Below are positions 24,887 to 34,540 of a stretch of DNA of 64,000 nucleotides, piece after piece. The stretch spans positions 1 through 64,000 of the forward strand of contig NZ_JAUSUX010000003.1 of NCBI RefSeq assembly GCF_030813795.1, written 5' to 3'. How positions within the stretch are numbered: position 1 is the first letter of the stretch; every line of letters begins with the position of its first letter. The translations under genes were made by a program, and so were the position numbers. The stretch comes from Desulfofundulus luciae (lineage in GTDB: Bacteria; Bacillota; Desulfotomaculia; Desulfotomaculales; Desulfovirgulaceae). The notes beneath the pieces were generated by a model that was not told the origin of the DNA, did no database searches, and was given only the letters and a program-made list of their open reading frames with translations.

Positions 24887-25276
24887 ATGTGCAGAAATCA
24901 CGGTCCCGGCCACCGGCACGGCGACTGCCGGTGTGCCGGGGCTCCTATGGAGCGGTTTATGCAACCATGCCTTTTGCTTTTGCTTCACCGCCGTTCGGCC
25001 CACGGTTACGAACTGATGCAAAGCTTAAGGGAGTTTGGCTTCCAGGACAGTGAGGCCGACCCGGGTACGGTTTACCGCAATCTGCGCCGCCTGGAAGAGG
25101 AAGGCCTGGTTTCTTCCCGGTGGGATACCAGCGGTGGCGGTCCGGCCAGGCGCCTGTACCGTTTAACTCCGGAAGGGGAGGAACTGCTTCATGCCTGGGC
25201 GGAAGCAATAACACACAACAAAAGGCGGCTGGAATATTTTCTGACCAGGTACCGGGAGGAGTTTGGGCAAAGCTGA
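24887..25276 (+). CDS. PadR-family regulator with His/Cys-rich N-terminus
   Basis: 129 residues. A winged helix (LLLLLHRRSAHGYELMQSL ... GTVYRNLRRLEEEGLVSSRW) is typical of PadR repressors. The first 20 residues, MCRNHGPGHRHGDCRCAG, are strikingly rich in His and Cys, which suggests direct metal sensing and is not part of the normal PadR fold. It follows the split permease gene and the repeat block, so it may regulate the metal permeases. Confidence 0.87.
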   Translation: MCRNHGPGHRHGDCRCAGAPMERFMQPCLLLLLHRRSAHGYELMQSLREFGFQDSEADPGTVYRNLRRLEEEGLVSSRWDTSGGGPARRLYRLTPEGEELLHAWAEAITHNKRRLEYFLTRYREEFGQS

Positions 25277-25494
25277 AGAAGGATCGCATTTATTGAAGCC
25301 GCCCCTAAAAACTGCCCCCTTGCCTTCCCGCAGCCAGAGCCAGACCAGGTAGCCGCCGCCTATTTCCGCCAGCCCGGTACCGGAACGTTTAAAAACTCCC
25401 CCCTTGTGCAGGGATTTTGCCCAGAAAGAGTGAAATATTGTTTTGCTGACACATACTATGTACGGGCTGTAATGTTGCCGGGGAGGTTTTCGAA
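25277..25494. other. Non-coding gap
   Basis: 218 bases between the PadR and HicB genes with no supported gene. GGGGAGG just before 25495 is the HicB ribosome site. I see no HicA toxin gene here. Confidence 0.6.
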
Positions 25495-25740
25495 ATGCTT
25501 TGCAGGTACAAAGTTATCCTCGAGTGGGACGAAGAAGGGCAGGGGTACGTCGTTTCCGTCCCTGCTTTACCTGGATGCTTCACCCAAGGAGACACCGTTG
25601 AAGAAGCCCTGGAAAGGGCGAAGGAGGCTATAGCGGGCCACCTTGCGGCTTTGGCCCGGGAAGGTTTGCCCCTGCCCACAAAAGGAAAGCACAGCGAAGA
25701 GGCGAAGCACTGCAGGACTTTGTGGGGGAAAGTTTTCTGA
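25495..25740 (+). CDS. HicB-like protein without a HicA partner
   Basis: 81 residues with the HicB_lk pattern: YKVILEWDEEGQGYVVSVPALPGCFTQGDTVEEALERAKEAI. It ends in a short tail (EEAKHCRTLWGKVF) rather than an RHH domain. Most HicB proteins pair with a ~60-residue HicA mRNA-cleaving toxin; none is visible on either side. Such orphan HicB-like proteins are common. GGGGAGG lies ahead of the ATG. Confidence 0.82.
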   Translation: MLCRYKVILEWDEEGQGYVVSVPALPGCFTQGDTVEEALERAKEAIAGHLAALAREGLPLPTKGKHSEEAKHCRTLWGKVF

Positions 25741-25870
25741 GTCCGGTGGTGCTGGTGGGCGGCCGGAAGAGGAAAATCCAGTATTGGTTCGGGTTTAGGG
25801 TTTTGTGGACACGCACGGGACTTGATAGCCTGTGTTTGTCTACAGGTTACTCTGTTAAGATATAAAGGCC

Positions 25871-25905
25871 CCGGCCGGTGTATGACAGCCGGCCGGAGCG
25901 TTTTA
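25871..25905. terminator. Bidirectional terminator between hicB and hcp
   Basis: CCGGCCGG (25871-25878) faces CCGGCCGG (25889-25896), followed by a T-rich stretch. It lies between the convergent hicB and hcp genes. Confidence 0.75.
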
Positions 25906-25954
25906 ATGGCCTTTACCTGCAGCGCCATTCCTTGTGCTGGATACTGCGGCAAAT

Positions 25955-27238
25955 TTAACCCAGGATTTCCTTCAAGTCCTGATCGGGAGTGGTGATCAGC
26001 TTCAGGTTGTAGTTGTCCTGCAGCACCTTGAGCACGTTGGGTGTGATGAATGCCGGTGCGGACGGGCCGATGCGGATGTTCTTGATCCCCAGGTGGAACA
26101 GGGTGAGCAGGATGGCCACGGCTTTTTGCTCGAACCAGGACAGCACCAGGCTCAGGGGCAGGTCGTTCACGCTGCAGTTAAAGGCCCTGGCCAGAGCTGC
26201 GGCCACCTGGATAGCCGAGTAGGCGTTGTTGCACTGACCCATATCGATCAACCGCGGGATTCCTTCAATTTCGCCCAGATCCAGGTAGTTGAACTTGTAC
26301 TTGCCGCAACCCAGGGTTAGCACCACGCAGTCCCCGGGCACTTTCTGGACAAACTCGGTGTAGTAGTTCCGGGACTTCTTCACCCCGTCGCAGCCGCCCA
26401 CCAGGAAGAAGTGGCGGATCTTGCCGGCCTTGACGGCGTCGATGATTTTATCGGCCAGGGCTAAAACGGCGTTGTGGTGGAAGCCCGTCAGCAGTGTCCC
26501 GCCCTCTTTTTCCGGCAGGGGTGGTAGCGATTTGGCTTTTTCGATAACCGGCGTGAAGTCCCGGTTTTTAATATGGGTTACATCCGGCAGCCCGGCTATG
26601 CCGCAGGTAAACATGCGGTCTTTGTAGGATTCCTTGGGAATGAGCACGCAGTTGGTGGTGCCCAGAATGGCGCCGGGAAACTGGTCGAATTCAGTTTTCT
26701 GGTTCTGCCAGGCACTGCCGTAGTGACCGGCCAGGTGGGGGAATTTTTTCAGCTCCGGGTAAGCGTGGGCCGGGAGCATTTCCCCGTGGGTGTAAACGTT
26801 GATTCCAGTGCCTTCCGTTTGTTTCAGCAATTCATACAGGTCTAAAAGGTCGTGTCCGGTGATCAGGATAGCCGGGCCGGCCTTGGTACCCGTGGAAACT
26901 CTGGTGGGTTCAGGAGAACCAAACCGTTCCACATGGGCCTTGTCCAGCAGTTCCATTACCCGCAGGTTCATTTCGCCGCACTTGAGCACCAGTTCAATGT
27001 GCCGGTTTAAATCGAAGTCCACGTTGGTCAGGGTGGTAAACAGCGCTTCATGCATGAAGGCGTCCACCTGTTCATCCCTGGCACCCAGTTCCCGGGCGTG
27101 GTAAGCGTAAGCGGCAATCCCTTTCAAAGCGATGATTATGGTATCCTGCAAACTGGCGATGTCCTCGTTTTTGCCGCATACACCTGCTTTAGTACAACCG
27201 GTGCCGTTGGCCGTCTGTTCACACTGGTAACAAAACAT
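25955..27238 (-). CDS. hcp: Hybrid-cluster protein (hydroxylamine reductase)
   Basis: 427 residues, the short class III form. The N-terminal cluster motif is MFCYQCEQT...GCTKAGVC (Cx2Cx8Cx5C). Ligands of the hybrid 4Fe-2O-2S centre appear in GHDLLDLYEL, GTTNCVLIP, LVGGCDG, LTLGCGKYKFN and the terminal EQKAVAILL region. It detoxifies nitric oxide and reduces hydroxylamine; it is typical of anaerobes. The ATG at 27238 is supported by AAGGAGGGTG and by the family N-terminus; the frame is open further upstream but lacks homology. Confidence 0.95.
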   Translation of the reverse strand: MFCYQCEQTANGTGCTKAGVCGKNEDIASLQDTIIIALKGIAAYAYHARELGARDEQVDAFMHEALFTTLTNVDFDLNRHIELVLKCGEMNLRVMELLDKAHVERFGSPEPTRVSTGTKAGPAILITGHDLLDLYELLKQTEGTGINVYTHGEMLPAHAYPELKKFPHLAGHYGSAWQNQKTEFDQFPGAILGTTNCVLIPKESYKDRMFTCGIAGLPDVTHIKNRDFTPVIEKAKSLPPLPEKEGGTLLTGFHHNAVLALADKIIDAVKAGKIRHFFLVGGCDGVKKSRNYYTEFVQKVPGDCVVLTLGCGKYKFNYLDLGEIEGIPRLIDMGQCNNAYSAIQVAAALARAFNCSVNDLPLSLVLSWFEQKAVAILLTLFHLGIKNIRIGPSAPAFITPNVLKVLQDNYNLKLITTPDQDLKEILG

Positions 27239-27459
27239 GTACTTTTCACCCTCCTTGAGAATTTTTTTGTTTAACCATTTGCTTACATTATAGGCCTGGC
27301 AAGGAAACGGGGCAGTGATTTGGCTCACAGCAAAGATGTGCTTTTAGTAATCCTCACCGGTCCGTCGATGATCCGGCCTTTCATTGAGCGGCTGCCTGTT
27401 TCATACCCGGGCAGGGAACGGCTAATAAATGTCGAAACATTCCTTTAGGGTGAATATTG

Positions 27460-30400
27460 ATGCTGGTTTTGCACGGAACCTGGCTTCCCGCCGGTGTGGT
27501 GGGTAAGGACAGCGGCTATTTTTTTGTGTGGGGAGAAGTGGCCCCCGGGGCGGAGTTCGGCGATACGGTGCTGCCCCGCCGGCGGGGACGCCGGCCCATG
27601 GGCTGGCATCCCGGACAGGCTGAAGTGGCCGATTTGTACCACGGGATGGATTTAAAGCGGGTGCCGGATATGATAAAGCTATGGATTCTGCTACCCTCCT
27701 GCGGGGGGCGGCCGCTGCCCTCACCCCTTTTACCGGTAGCCGGCGCTGCCGATGAATCTGTTTTTCCAGATGAAGAGATCGTCTTAAGGCCCTGGCTGGT
27801 CGAGGGGTTTTTGTTTCCTGCCGGGCAGGCCGCAGAGATGCTTTTAAAAGGCCGCTTTTCTAAGGATGTGGTCATGCCGTCTGCCGGCTGGCACTACTGG
27901 CGCCGGGTAACGCTCTGGGCCATGGAGCTATTGGTCAGGCAGCGATTTATTCCCCTGCTGGATGAAAAAAGCTATCAGGCCGTCTGGAGACCCGCGTTCA
28001 ACGCCCGGGAAGACCTCTCCCGGCTGGAGTTGCTGGCCCGGTCCATGCCCCCCGTATGCCGTGCCGTGGCCGCTTTGAAAAATGGTCCCCGCCCGCCGGA
28101 AGGGACCGCAACCATCCTGCCGGCACCCGATGCCCTGGTGATGGATTTTGTCCGCCGGGTGGTGCAGGAAAAAATATCGGGATGGCTGGCCCCATCGCCC
28201 GGAGTACGTATCAAAGGCCGTCAAAACGATCCGGCTGCTCGCTGGGTGCAGGCGCTGGGCCGTGGGGGAGGGCCGGTGGAACTGCCGGAGGACATGCTCA
28301 AGGAAATGACCGGGCAATTAATAGCCTGGCGCTTGCCCTTGTCCCGGCGCCGGCAGGTGCCTTTTCGCACCTGTTTCCGCCTGGAACCGCCGCCCGATGG
28401 CGAAAAAACCTGGACTTTAAGTTTCTTTTTACAGGCCGTGGATGATTCCAGCCTGCTGGTGCCGGTGGAAATGGTGTGGAAGGAAAGCGGCGCCGCCCTG
28501 ACCTTCCTGCACCGGCGCTTTGAAAACCCCCAGGAGCGCCTCCTGGCCGACCTGGGGCAGGCCTGCCGGCTGTTTCCGCCGCTGGAAAGGTCCCTGCAGG
28601 ACCCCTGCCCCACCCGTTGTGAACTCAGCACCGCCGAGGCGTATACTTTCCTGAAGCAGGCCGTGCCGTTGTTTCAGGAAAGGGGTTTGGGCGTGCTGGT
28701 ACCTTCCTGGTGGGGTGAGGGAGCTGCCGGCCCCGTCCCGGGTATGCGTTTAAGGTTGAGAAGGTACAAGGAGGGGCAGAGCGAGGGAGTTGGCCGGGGG
28801 ATCCTCGGACTGGATACCCTGGTGGAGTTTCACTGGGAACTGGCCCTGGGCGGGGAAACCATCAGCAGGGAAGAATTTGAAAAGCTGGTGGCCATGAAGC
28901 TTCCTCTGGTGAAGGTAAGGGGGCAATGGGTGGAACTGGAGCCCCGGCAGGTGGAAAAGATCCTGGAATTGCTGGCCGGCAACAGGAAAAATAACGTCAT
29001 GACCCTGGGAGAAGCCATGCGCCTGGCGGCGGGGATGCCGGCCCGGGCTGGCCTGGAGCTGGATGACCTGCCGGTGCTGGACGTGACGGGAGAGGGAGAA
29101 CTTTCCCCGTTGCTGGAGAAATTGAAGAATGAGGATAGACTGGACCTGCAGCCGGTGCCGACGGGATTCCGGGGGCAGTTGCGCCCGTACCAGGAAAGGG
29201 GTTTTTCCTGGCTGGCCTTTTTAGCCCGCATGGGTATGGGCGGTTGCCTGGCCGACGATATGGGACTGGGCAAGACCGTGCAGTTTATTGCTTTTTTGCT
29301 GCACCGCCTGGAAGAGGGGCAACCCCGGGGGCCGGCGCTGCTGGTCTGCCCCACTTCAGTGGTGGGCAACTGGCAGCGGGAAGTGGCCCGTTTCGCCCCG
29401 GGCTTGAAGGTTCTGGTTCATCACGGGCCGCAGCGGTTGCGGGGGAAGAAGTTTGTCCGGGAAGCCGGGGCCTGCCACCTGGTTCTGACCACCTATTCCC
29501 TGGCCCAGCGGGACGAACGCCTGCTGGCGGAAGTGGAATGGGACGGGGTGGTGCTTGACGAGGCCCAGAACATCAAAAACCCGGCTGCCAAGCAGACCCG
29601 CAGCGTGAAGAAATTGAAGGCCGGCTACCGTTTTGCCCTTACCGGCACACCGGTGGAAAACCGCCTTTCGGAATTATGGTCCATCATGGACTTTTTAAAC
29701 CCCGGTTTTTTAGGCCCGGCGGCCGATTTCAACCGCCGTTTTGCCCTGCCCATAGAGCGGTACGGGAACCAGGAAAAGACCCGGCGGCTGCAGCAGCTGG
29801 TGAAGCCATTCATCCTGCGCCGGGTGAAAACCGACCCCCGCATTATCCAGGACCTGCCGGAAAAACAGGAAAGCCGGGTCTACTGTAATCTCACCAGGGA
29901 GCAGGCCACCCTGTATGAAGCGGTGGTCCAGGAGATGATGGAACGCATAGAAGAGGCGGAAGGCATGGAGCGCCGGGGCCTGATTCTGTCCGCCCTCACC
30001 AGGTTAAAACAGATCTGCAACCACCCGGCGCAGTTTCTTGGTGACGGCATACTGGCGGCCCGGCGGTCCGGTAAAATGAAGCGTCTTCTGGAAATGCTGG
30101 AAGAAGTGCTGGCCGGCGGCGAGAAGGCGTTGATCTTTACCCAGTTTGCCCGTATGGGGGAAATATTGAAGAACCACCTGCAGGCCCATTTTGGCCGGGA
30201 GGTACTTTTCCTGCACGGTGGTGTGGGCCAGCGCCAGCGGGACCGCATGGTGGAGCGCTTCCAGCAGCAGTCCGGGCCGCCGTTTTTCGTGATTTCCCTG
30301 AAGGCCGGCGGGGTGGGCCTTAACCTGACGCGGGCCAACCACGTTTTCCACTTCGACCGCTGGTGGAACCCGGCAGTGGAAGACCAGGCCACCGACCGGG

Positions 30401-30609
30401 CCTTCCGCATAGGACAGAAGCTCAATGTTTTCGTCTACAAGTTTGTTACCAGTGGCACCCTGGAAGAGCGCATAGACCAGTTGATTGAGGAAAAAAAGAC
30501 CCTGGCCGCCAGTATTGTGACCGGCGCCGAGGAGTGGCTGACGGAAATGACCACTGCAGAATTGCGGGAGTTGTTGACCCTGCGCGCCCAGGTCCTGGGT
30601 GAAGAATAG
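27460..30609 (+). CDS. SNF2-family ATP-dependent helicase/translocase
   Basis: 1049 residues. The N-terminal ~570 residues are the SNF2 helicase-associated region of bacterial members. Then come motif I DDMGLGKTVQ (about residue 600), motif II DEAQ (about 700), NRLSELWSIMDFL, and the helicase C domain with LKAGGVGLNLTRANHVFHFDRWWNP and QATDRAFRIGQ (about 975). It is a dsDNA translocase related to RapA/HepA-type proteins. AGGGTG precedes the ATG at 27460. The SWIM protein gene follows 21 bases later, a recurrent pair in Firmicutes. Confidence 0.92.
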   Translation: MLVLHGTWLPAGVVGKDSGYFFVWGEVAPGAEFGDTVLPRRRGRRPMGWHPGQAEVADLYHGMDLKRVPDMIKLWILLPSCGGRPLPSPLLPVAGAADESVFPDEEIVLRPWLVEGFLFPAGQAAEMLLKGRFSKDVVMPSAGWHYWRRVTLWAMELLVRQRFIPLLDEKSYQAVWRPAFNAREDLSRLELLARSMPPVCRAVAALKNGPRPPEGTATILPAPDALVMDFVRRVVQEKISGWLAPSPGVRIKGRQNDPAARWVQALGRGGGPVELPEDMLKEMTGQLIAWRLPLSRRRQVPFRTCFRLEPPPDGEKTWTLSFFLQAVDDSSLLVPVEMVWKESGAALTFLHRRFENPQERLLADLGQACRLFPPLERSLQDPCPTRCELSTAEAYTFLKQAVPLFQERGLGVLVPSWWGEGAAGPVPGMRLRLRRYKEGQSEGVGRGILGLDTLVEFHWELALGGETISREEFEKLVAMKLPLVKVRGQWVELEPRQVEKILELLAGNRKNNVMTLGEAMRLAAGMPARAGLELDDLPVLDVTGEGELSPLLEKLKNEDRLDLQPVPTGFRGQLRPYQERGFSWLAFLARMGMGGCLADDMGLGKTVQFIAFLLHRLEEGQPRGPALLVCPTSVVGNWQREVARFAPGLKVLVHHGPQRLRGKKFVREAGACHLVLTTYSLAQRDERLLAEVEWDGVVLDEAQNIKNPAAKQTRSVKKLKAGYRFALTGTPVENRLSELWSIMDFLNPGFLGPAADFNRRFALPIERYGNQEKTRRLQQLVKPFILRRVKTDPRIIQDLPEKQESRVYCNLTREQATLYEAVVQEMMERIEEAEGMERRGLILSALTRLKQICNHPAQFLGDGILAARRSGKMKRLLEMLEEVLAGGEKALIFTQFARMGEILKNHLQAHFGREVLFLHGGVGQRQRDRMVERFQQQSGPPFFVISLKAGGVGLNLTRANHVFHFDRWWNPAVEDQATDRAFRIGQKLNVFVYKFVTSGTLEERIDQLIEEKKTLAASIVTGAEEWLTEMTTAELRELLTLRAQVLGEE

Positions 30610-30630
30610 CAAGGGGGATGGTGAAGGCTT

Positions 30631-31452
30631 TTGGCTCCCAAAAGAGGTTTTGGTGCCACCTGGTGGGGCAGGCGCTGGCTCGAGGTACTGGAATCCTTCG
30701 GCTGGGATACGCGACTGCGGCGGGGACGGGCTTACGCCCGGGCAGGCAATGTTCTGGAAATCGATATAAAACCCGGGGTAGTTTCGGCCCGGGTGCAGGG
30801 CAGCCGCCCGCGTCCCTACCGGGTAAGCATAGAGGTTAAGACCCTTTCGGACCGGGAATGGGAAAGGGTAACAGGTATAATGGCCGGCCGGGCCGTTTTT
30901 GCCGCCCTGCTGCTGGCGGGGGAAATGCCCCGGGACATTGAAGAGGCCTTCCGCCAGGCGCGCCTGTCCCTGTTCCCCCGCTCGGCAGGGGATATCAGGA
31001 CCGACTGCTCGTGTCCCGACTGGGCCAATCCCTGCAAGCATATTGCCGCCGTCTATTACCTGCTGGGGGAGAAATTTGATGAAGACCCCTTTTTCCTCTT
31101 CCTGCTCCGGGGGCGCACCCGGGAGCAGTTGATTTCCGCCCTGAGGGAAAAAAGGGCGGCCCGGGTAGAACAGGAGCAGGGGGAAGAGATTGCCCCGGCT
31201 TCCCCGGAACCAGCCGGCCCGTCCCTGGAAGGGCAACTGGACCGCTTCTGGGATGAGGGTGAAGAGCTGGCCGGCCTGCGCTTTTTGCCGGTACCGCCGG
31301 AAGTGGAGGCCGGGCTGTTGAAAACCCTTGGACCGCCTCCCTTCTGGAAGGGGAAGGAGCCGCCGGAGGTGGTCCTGGCCGGCATCTACCGGCTCATAAG
31401 CCGCCGGGCGCAGGAAGAATGGCCCGGCGATAGTGACCGGGGTGCCGGTTGA
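30631..31452 (+). CDS. SWIM zinc-finger protein, partner of the SNF2 helicase
   Basis: 273 residues, TTG start. The SWIM motif CxCx(n)CxH is seen as CSCPDWANPCKHIAAVYY near residues 126-143. The N-terminal FGATWWGRRWLEVLE is conserved in this bacterial family. SWIM proteins are often encoded beside SNF2 helicases and probably help them bind DNA. No regulatory elements separate the two genes. Confidence 0.88.
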   Translation: MAPKRGFGATWWGRRWLEVLESFGWDTRLRRGRAYARAGNVLEIDIKPGVVSARVQGSRPRPYRVSIEVKTLSDREWERVTGIMAGRAVFAALLLAGEMPRDIEEAFRQARLSLFPRSAGDIRTDCSCPDWANPCKHIAAVYYLLGEKFDEDPFFLFLLRGRTREQLISALREKRAARVEQEQGEEIAPASPEPAGPSLEGQLDRFWDEGEELAGLRFLPVPPEVEAGLLKTLGPPPFWKGKEPPEVVLAGIYRLISRRAQEEWPGDSDRGAG

Positions 31453-31545
31453 TCCCCTCCGGCGGGAAAATCTGCTCTTGATTCCAGAAGGAAGCCGGTG
31501 GCAAAGAGTTAAAAAGAGCTAGTGATAATGCTGGGGAGGATAAGT

Positions 31546-32286
31546 ATGGAAAAGCTGATCGAAGAAATTATTGCCCGGGTGGTAAATAACCACCGGGGCA
31601 AAACCGGCTACCGCACTCCCCTGGTGGGTTTTGCCCGGGCCGATGATCCCGGATTTGCTAAATTAAAGGAAGTGGTCGGTCCCGGCCATTTGCTGCCGCA
31701 GGACTTGCTGCCGGGTGCCCGCTCCGTGGTGGCCTTTTTCCTTCCCTTTACTCCGGAACTGGTGAAAATCCACCGCCGGGATCCTTACGTGAGCCGCCGG
31801 TGGGCGGAGGCCTATATTGAAACAAACCAGTTGATCGGCGAAACATGCCGTGTGCTGGCCCGGGAACTGGAAGACCGCGGGGTTAAGACTGCCTGGTGTG
31901 AGCCCACCCATAATTTTGACCCGGTGGCCCTGGTGTCTTTCTGGTCCCACAAACATGTAGCCTGCCTTTGCGGGCTGGGTACCTTCGGGCTGCACCACAT
32001 GCTCATCACCCCGTCCGGGTGTGCCGGCCGCCTGGGGAGCCTGGTGGTGGACGTGGACCTTTCCCCGAACCCGCCGGTTGCCGGGGAGAACTGCCTGTAC
32101 CGGCGGGAGGGATCCTGTGCGGCCTGTGTAAAGCTCTGCCCCACCGGGGCGTTGAGTGTGGAGGGACTGGACAAAAAGAAATGTTACCGGCGCCTTCTGG
32201 AGGTGGACGCTTACTACACCGACCTCGGCCTTTGCGACGTTTGCGGCAAATGCGCCACCGGCCCCTGCGCCCTGGGGGTGCCGTGA
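31546..32286 (+). CDS. 4Fe-4S double-cluster protein, QueG-like
   Basis: 246 residues. The N-terminal domain resembles the epoxyqueuosine-reductase fold (GFARADDP, LLPGARSVVAFFLPF). The C-terminal part carries cysteines in CAACVKLCPTGAL, CYRR and CDVCGKCATGPCALG, enough for two 4Fe-4S clusters. It is shorter than QueG (about 380 residues) and lacks its HEAT repeats, so it is probably a related redox protein rather than the tRNA-modifying enzyme. GGGGAGG precedes the ATG at 31546. Confidence 0.8.
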   Translation: MEKLIEEIIARVVNNHRGKTGYRTPLVGFARADDPGFAKLKEVVGPGHLLPQDLLPGARSVVAFFLPFTPELVKIHRRDPYVSRRWAEAYIETNQLIGETCRVLARELEDRGVKTAWCEPTHNFDPVALVSFWSHKHVACLCGLGTFGLHHMLITPSGCAGRLGSLVVDVDLSPNPPVAGENCLYRREGSCAACVKLCPTGALSVEGLDKKKCYRRLLEVDAYYTDLGLCDVCGKCATGPCALGVP

Positions 32287-32378
32287 CATGGGCGGTGGTT
32301 CGTTCGCAACGAGAGAAGAGCGCTGCGAAAAGGTGCGGCAGGATTTGGCAACAGATCTCTGGAGGTGGGCGTGCGACC

Positions 32379-34454
32379 ATGTTAATCCGGGACTTCATGG
32401 CCAGGGAGCCCGTATGTCTGCGACCTGATGATAACGTTCAACACGCGGCAAAGATTTTTAGTAAATATGAAATTGACGGGGCACCGGTGGTTGACGAAAC
32501 CGGGAAGCTGGCCGGGATTTTTACCAAAACTCATGTCATGCGGGCCATTGCCAAAGGCATGCCCGTGGACACTCCTGTACGGCACCTGATGCGCCGCCAG
32601 GTGTACACCATATTTGAAGATGACGTACCTGAGAGTGCATGGGAGATGGCCCTGAAGTACGGAATTGGGCGTGTGCCGGTAGTGGACCGGCAGAACCGGC
32701 TGGTCGGCATGATGACCCGAACCCGTTTGGTGCAGGCTTTTGAGCAAAAATATAAAAATATTATCAGTTTTTTGAATGCAGTTCTGAACTGTGCCCTGAG
32801 CGGCATTTGTGCCGTCAACGAAAAAGGAACGGTGGTTATTTTCAACCAGTCCGCCGCACAAATTACCGGGCTATCCGTTGACCAGGTGGTGGGCCGTCAT
32901 ATTGAGGAGGTTATCCCGCAATCGGGTTTGCTGAAAGTGCTGCAGACGGGCAAGGCCAGTTATGGCCAGAAGATTGTCCTGCACCAGACCACCGTCATTG
33001 CCAACCAGACACCTGTAATTTATGGCAACAAGATCATCGGTGCGGTGAGTCTTTTTCATGATGTTTCCGAGGTGGAAGCACTTTCCCAGCAGTTGGAAAC
33101 GGTAAAAAGAATGGCTCAGGAACTGGATACCATTATTAATGCATCCAGTGAGGGAATTGCCCTGGTCGATCAAGAGGGAAAATTGATTAAGCTTAACCGC
33201 ACCTATGAGCAGGTGGAGGGGGTTTGTGGGGAAAAGATCCGGGGGTTACGGGCGAAGGACCTCGTCCAAAAGGGTTACCTGTCCTTCCTGGCCGTACTGG
33301 CGGCGCTGGAAAAGGGGGGTTCCGCCTGTGTCATCGAGCGCCTGCGGACGGGGCGGGAGGTGCTGACCACCGCCACTCCCATAGTGGACGAGCATAGCCG
33401 GGGCATTCGCCGGATCGTGGTAAACTGCCGGGATCTGACCGAGCTGGCCGAATTGCGCCGCCAGCTTGAAGAAGAGCGGGCGCGCTACCATGCCGAACTG
33501 GAAAGCCTGCGCTGGGAAGCCCGGGAATCGGACAGGATGGTGGCCAAAAGCTCATCCATGAGGGACGTGCTGGCCGTGGCCCAAAGGGTGGCGCCCTATG
33601 ACAGCAATATTCTCATTCTCGGTGAATCGGGAACCGGTAAAGATCTCCTGGCCCGCTTCATCCACCACCGGTCTGCCAGGGCGACGGGGCCGTTTATTTC
33701 CGTTGACTGTGCGGCCATACCGGAAAATCTTTTGGAGTCTGAACTGTTTGGATATACGGCGGGTGCTTTTACCGGTGCCGACCGCCAGGGGAAACCGGGG
33801 CTGATCGAAATGGCGGACGGAGGCACGCTGTTTTTAAATGAAATTGGAGAACTTCCCCCGGGCCTCCAGGCAAAACTTTTAACGGTTATTCAGGAAAAAC
33901 AGGTGCGTCGTTTGGGGGGAATAAAACCGTGCCCGGTAAACTTCCGCTTGATTGCGGCCACCAACAGGAATCTGGAGCAAATGGTGGAGAAGGGGGCTTT
34001 TCGCAGGGATCTTTACTACAGGATAAATGTGATCCCTATTCGCATCCCTCCCCTGCGGGAGCGCCCCGAGGATATTGCTCCACTGGTGCATCACTTCCTG
34101 CATCGTTTTAACAAAAAGTTCAATGTTTTCAGGCAGATAGCCCCTGAGACTATGGAGTGGTTGCAAAACTACCCCTGGCCCGGGAATGTCCGGGAACTGG
34201 AAAACGTCATGGAGCGGCTGGTGGTCATTTCCGTGGAAGAGGTAATCAAGCCGGGGTCTTTGCCGGAACAAATCAGGAAAATGGCCGCTTCTGCACTGGT
34301 GAAAAAGGGGAACCCGGAACCGGCGTTGCTTTTAAATCTGTACCAGCAACTGGGGAGTACAAGGAAAGTGGCTGCAGCTTTGGGTGTAAACCAGTCCACT
34401 GTAGTGAGGTGGTTGAAGAAATACGGATACAATCTTTCCGCCACCCGTTCTTAA
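32379..34454 (+). CDS. Sigma-54-dependent activator with CBS and PAS domains
   Basis: 691 residues: a CBS pair (residues ~1-120, MAREPVCLRPDDNVQHAAKIF ... MALKYGIGRVPVVDRQ), two PAS domains (~125-250 and ~255-370), a coiled coil, an AAA+ domain with GESGTGKD (415-422) and the sigma-54-contacting GAFTGA loop (~462-467), and a C-terminal Fis-type helix-turn-helix. The Walker B motif reads LFLNEIGELPP, with Asn at 487 where Asp is usual. GGAGGTGGG fixes the ATG at 32379. CBS domains may sense adenylates or CoA species. It probably drives the downstream beta-oxidation operon. Confidence 0.93.
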   Translation: MLIRDFMAREPVCLRPDDNVQHAAKIFSKYEIDGAPVVDETGKLAGIFTKTHVMRAIAKGMPVDTPVRHLMRRQVYTIFEDDVPESAWEMALKYGIGRVPVVDRQNRLVGMMTRTRLVQAFEQKYKNIISFLNAVLNCALSGICAVNEKGTVVIFNQSAAQITGLSVDQVVGRHIEEVIPQSGLLKVLQTGKASYGQKIVLHQTTVIANQTPVIYGNKIIGAVSLFHDVSEVEALSQQLETVKRMAQELDTIINASSEGIALVDQEGKLIKLNRTYEQVEGVCGEKIRGLRAKDLVQKGYLSFLAVLAALEKGGSACVIERLRTGREVLTTATPIVDEHSRGIRRIVVNCRDLTELAELRRQLEEERARYHAELESLRWEARESDRMVAKSSSMRDVLAVAQRVAPYDSNILILGESGTGKDLLARFIHHRSARATGPFISVDCAAIPENLLESELFGYTAGAFTGADRQGKPGLIEMADGGTLFLNEIGELPPGLQAKLLTVIQEKQVRRLGGIKPCPVNFRLIAATNRNLEQMVEKGAFRRDLYYRINVIPIRIPPLRERPEDIAPLVHHFLHRFNKKFNVFRQIAPETMEWLQNYPWPGNVRELENVMERLVVISVEEVIKPGSLPEQIRKMAASALVKKGNPEPALLLNLYQQLGSTRKVAAALGVNQSTVVRWLKKYGYNLSATRS

Positions 34455-34515
34455 ACGGGGCGAGCATTGCTGCATGATAGTTAAAGGCCGCCTCTAGTTA
34501 AGGGCCGCCTCTGTT

Positions 34516-34537
34516 AAAACGCCGGGGGCGGTTTTTG
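34516..34537 (+). terminator. Terminator of the activator gene
   Basis: AAAAC-GCC faces GGC-GGTTTTT around GGG with one bulged base. It is preceded by a direct repeat of GTTAA(A/G)GGCCGCCTCT at about 34479-34513. Confidence 0.65.
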
Positions 34538-34540
34538 TTT

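Noticed and set aside
25741-25954. A HicA toxin gene next to the HicB-like gene
   Set aside because: No ~60-residue frame with the conserved HicA His and a ribosome site is visible on either side.
31546-32286. queG (epoxyqueuosine reductase)
   Set aside because: About 130 residues shorter than QueG and without its C-terminal HEAT repeats; only the Fe-S and N-terminal folds are shared.
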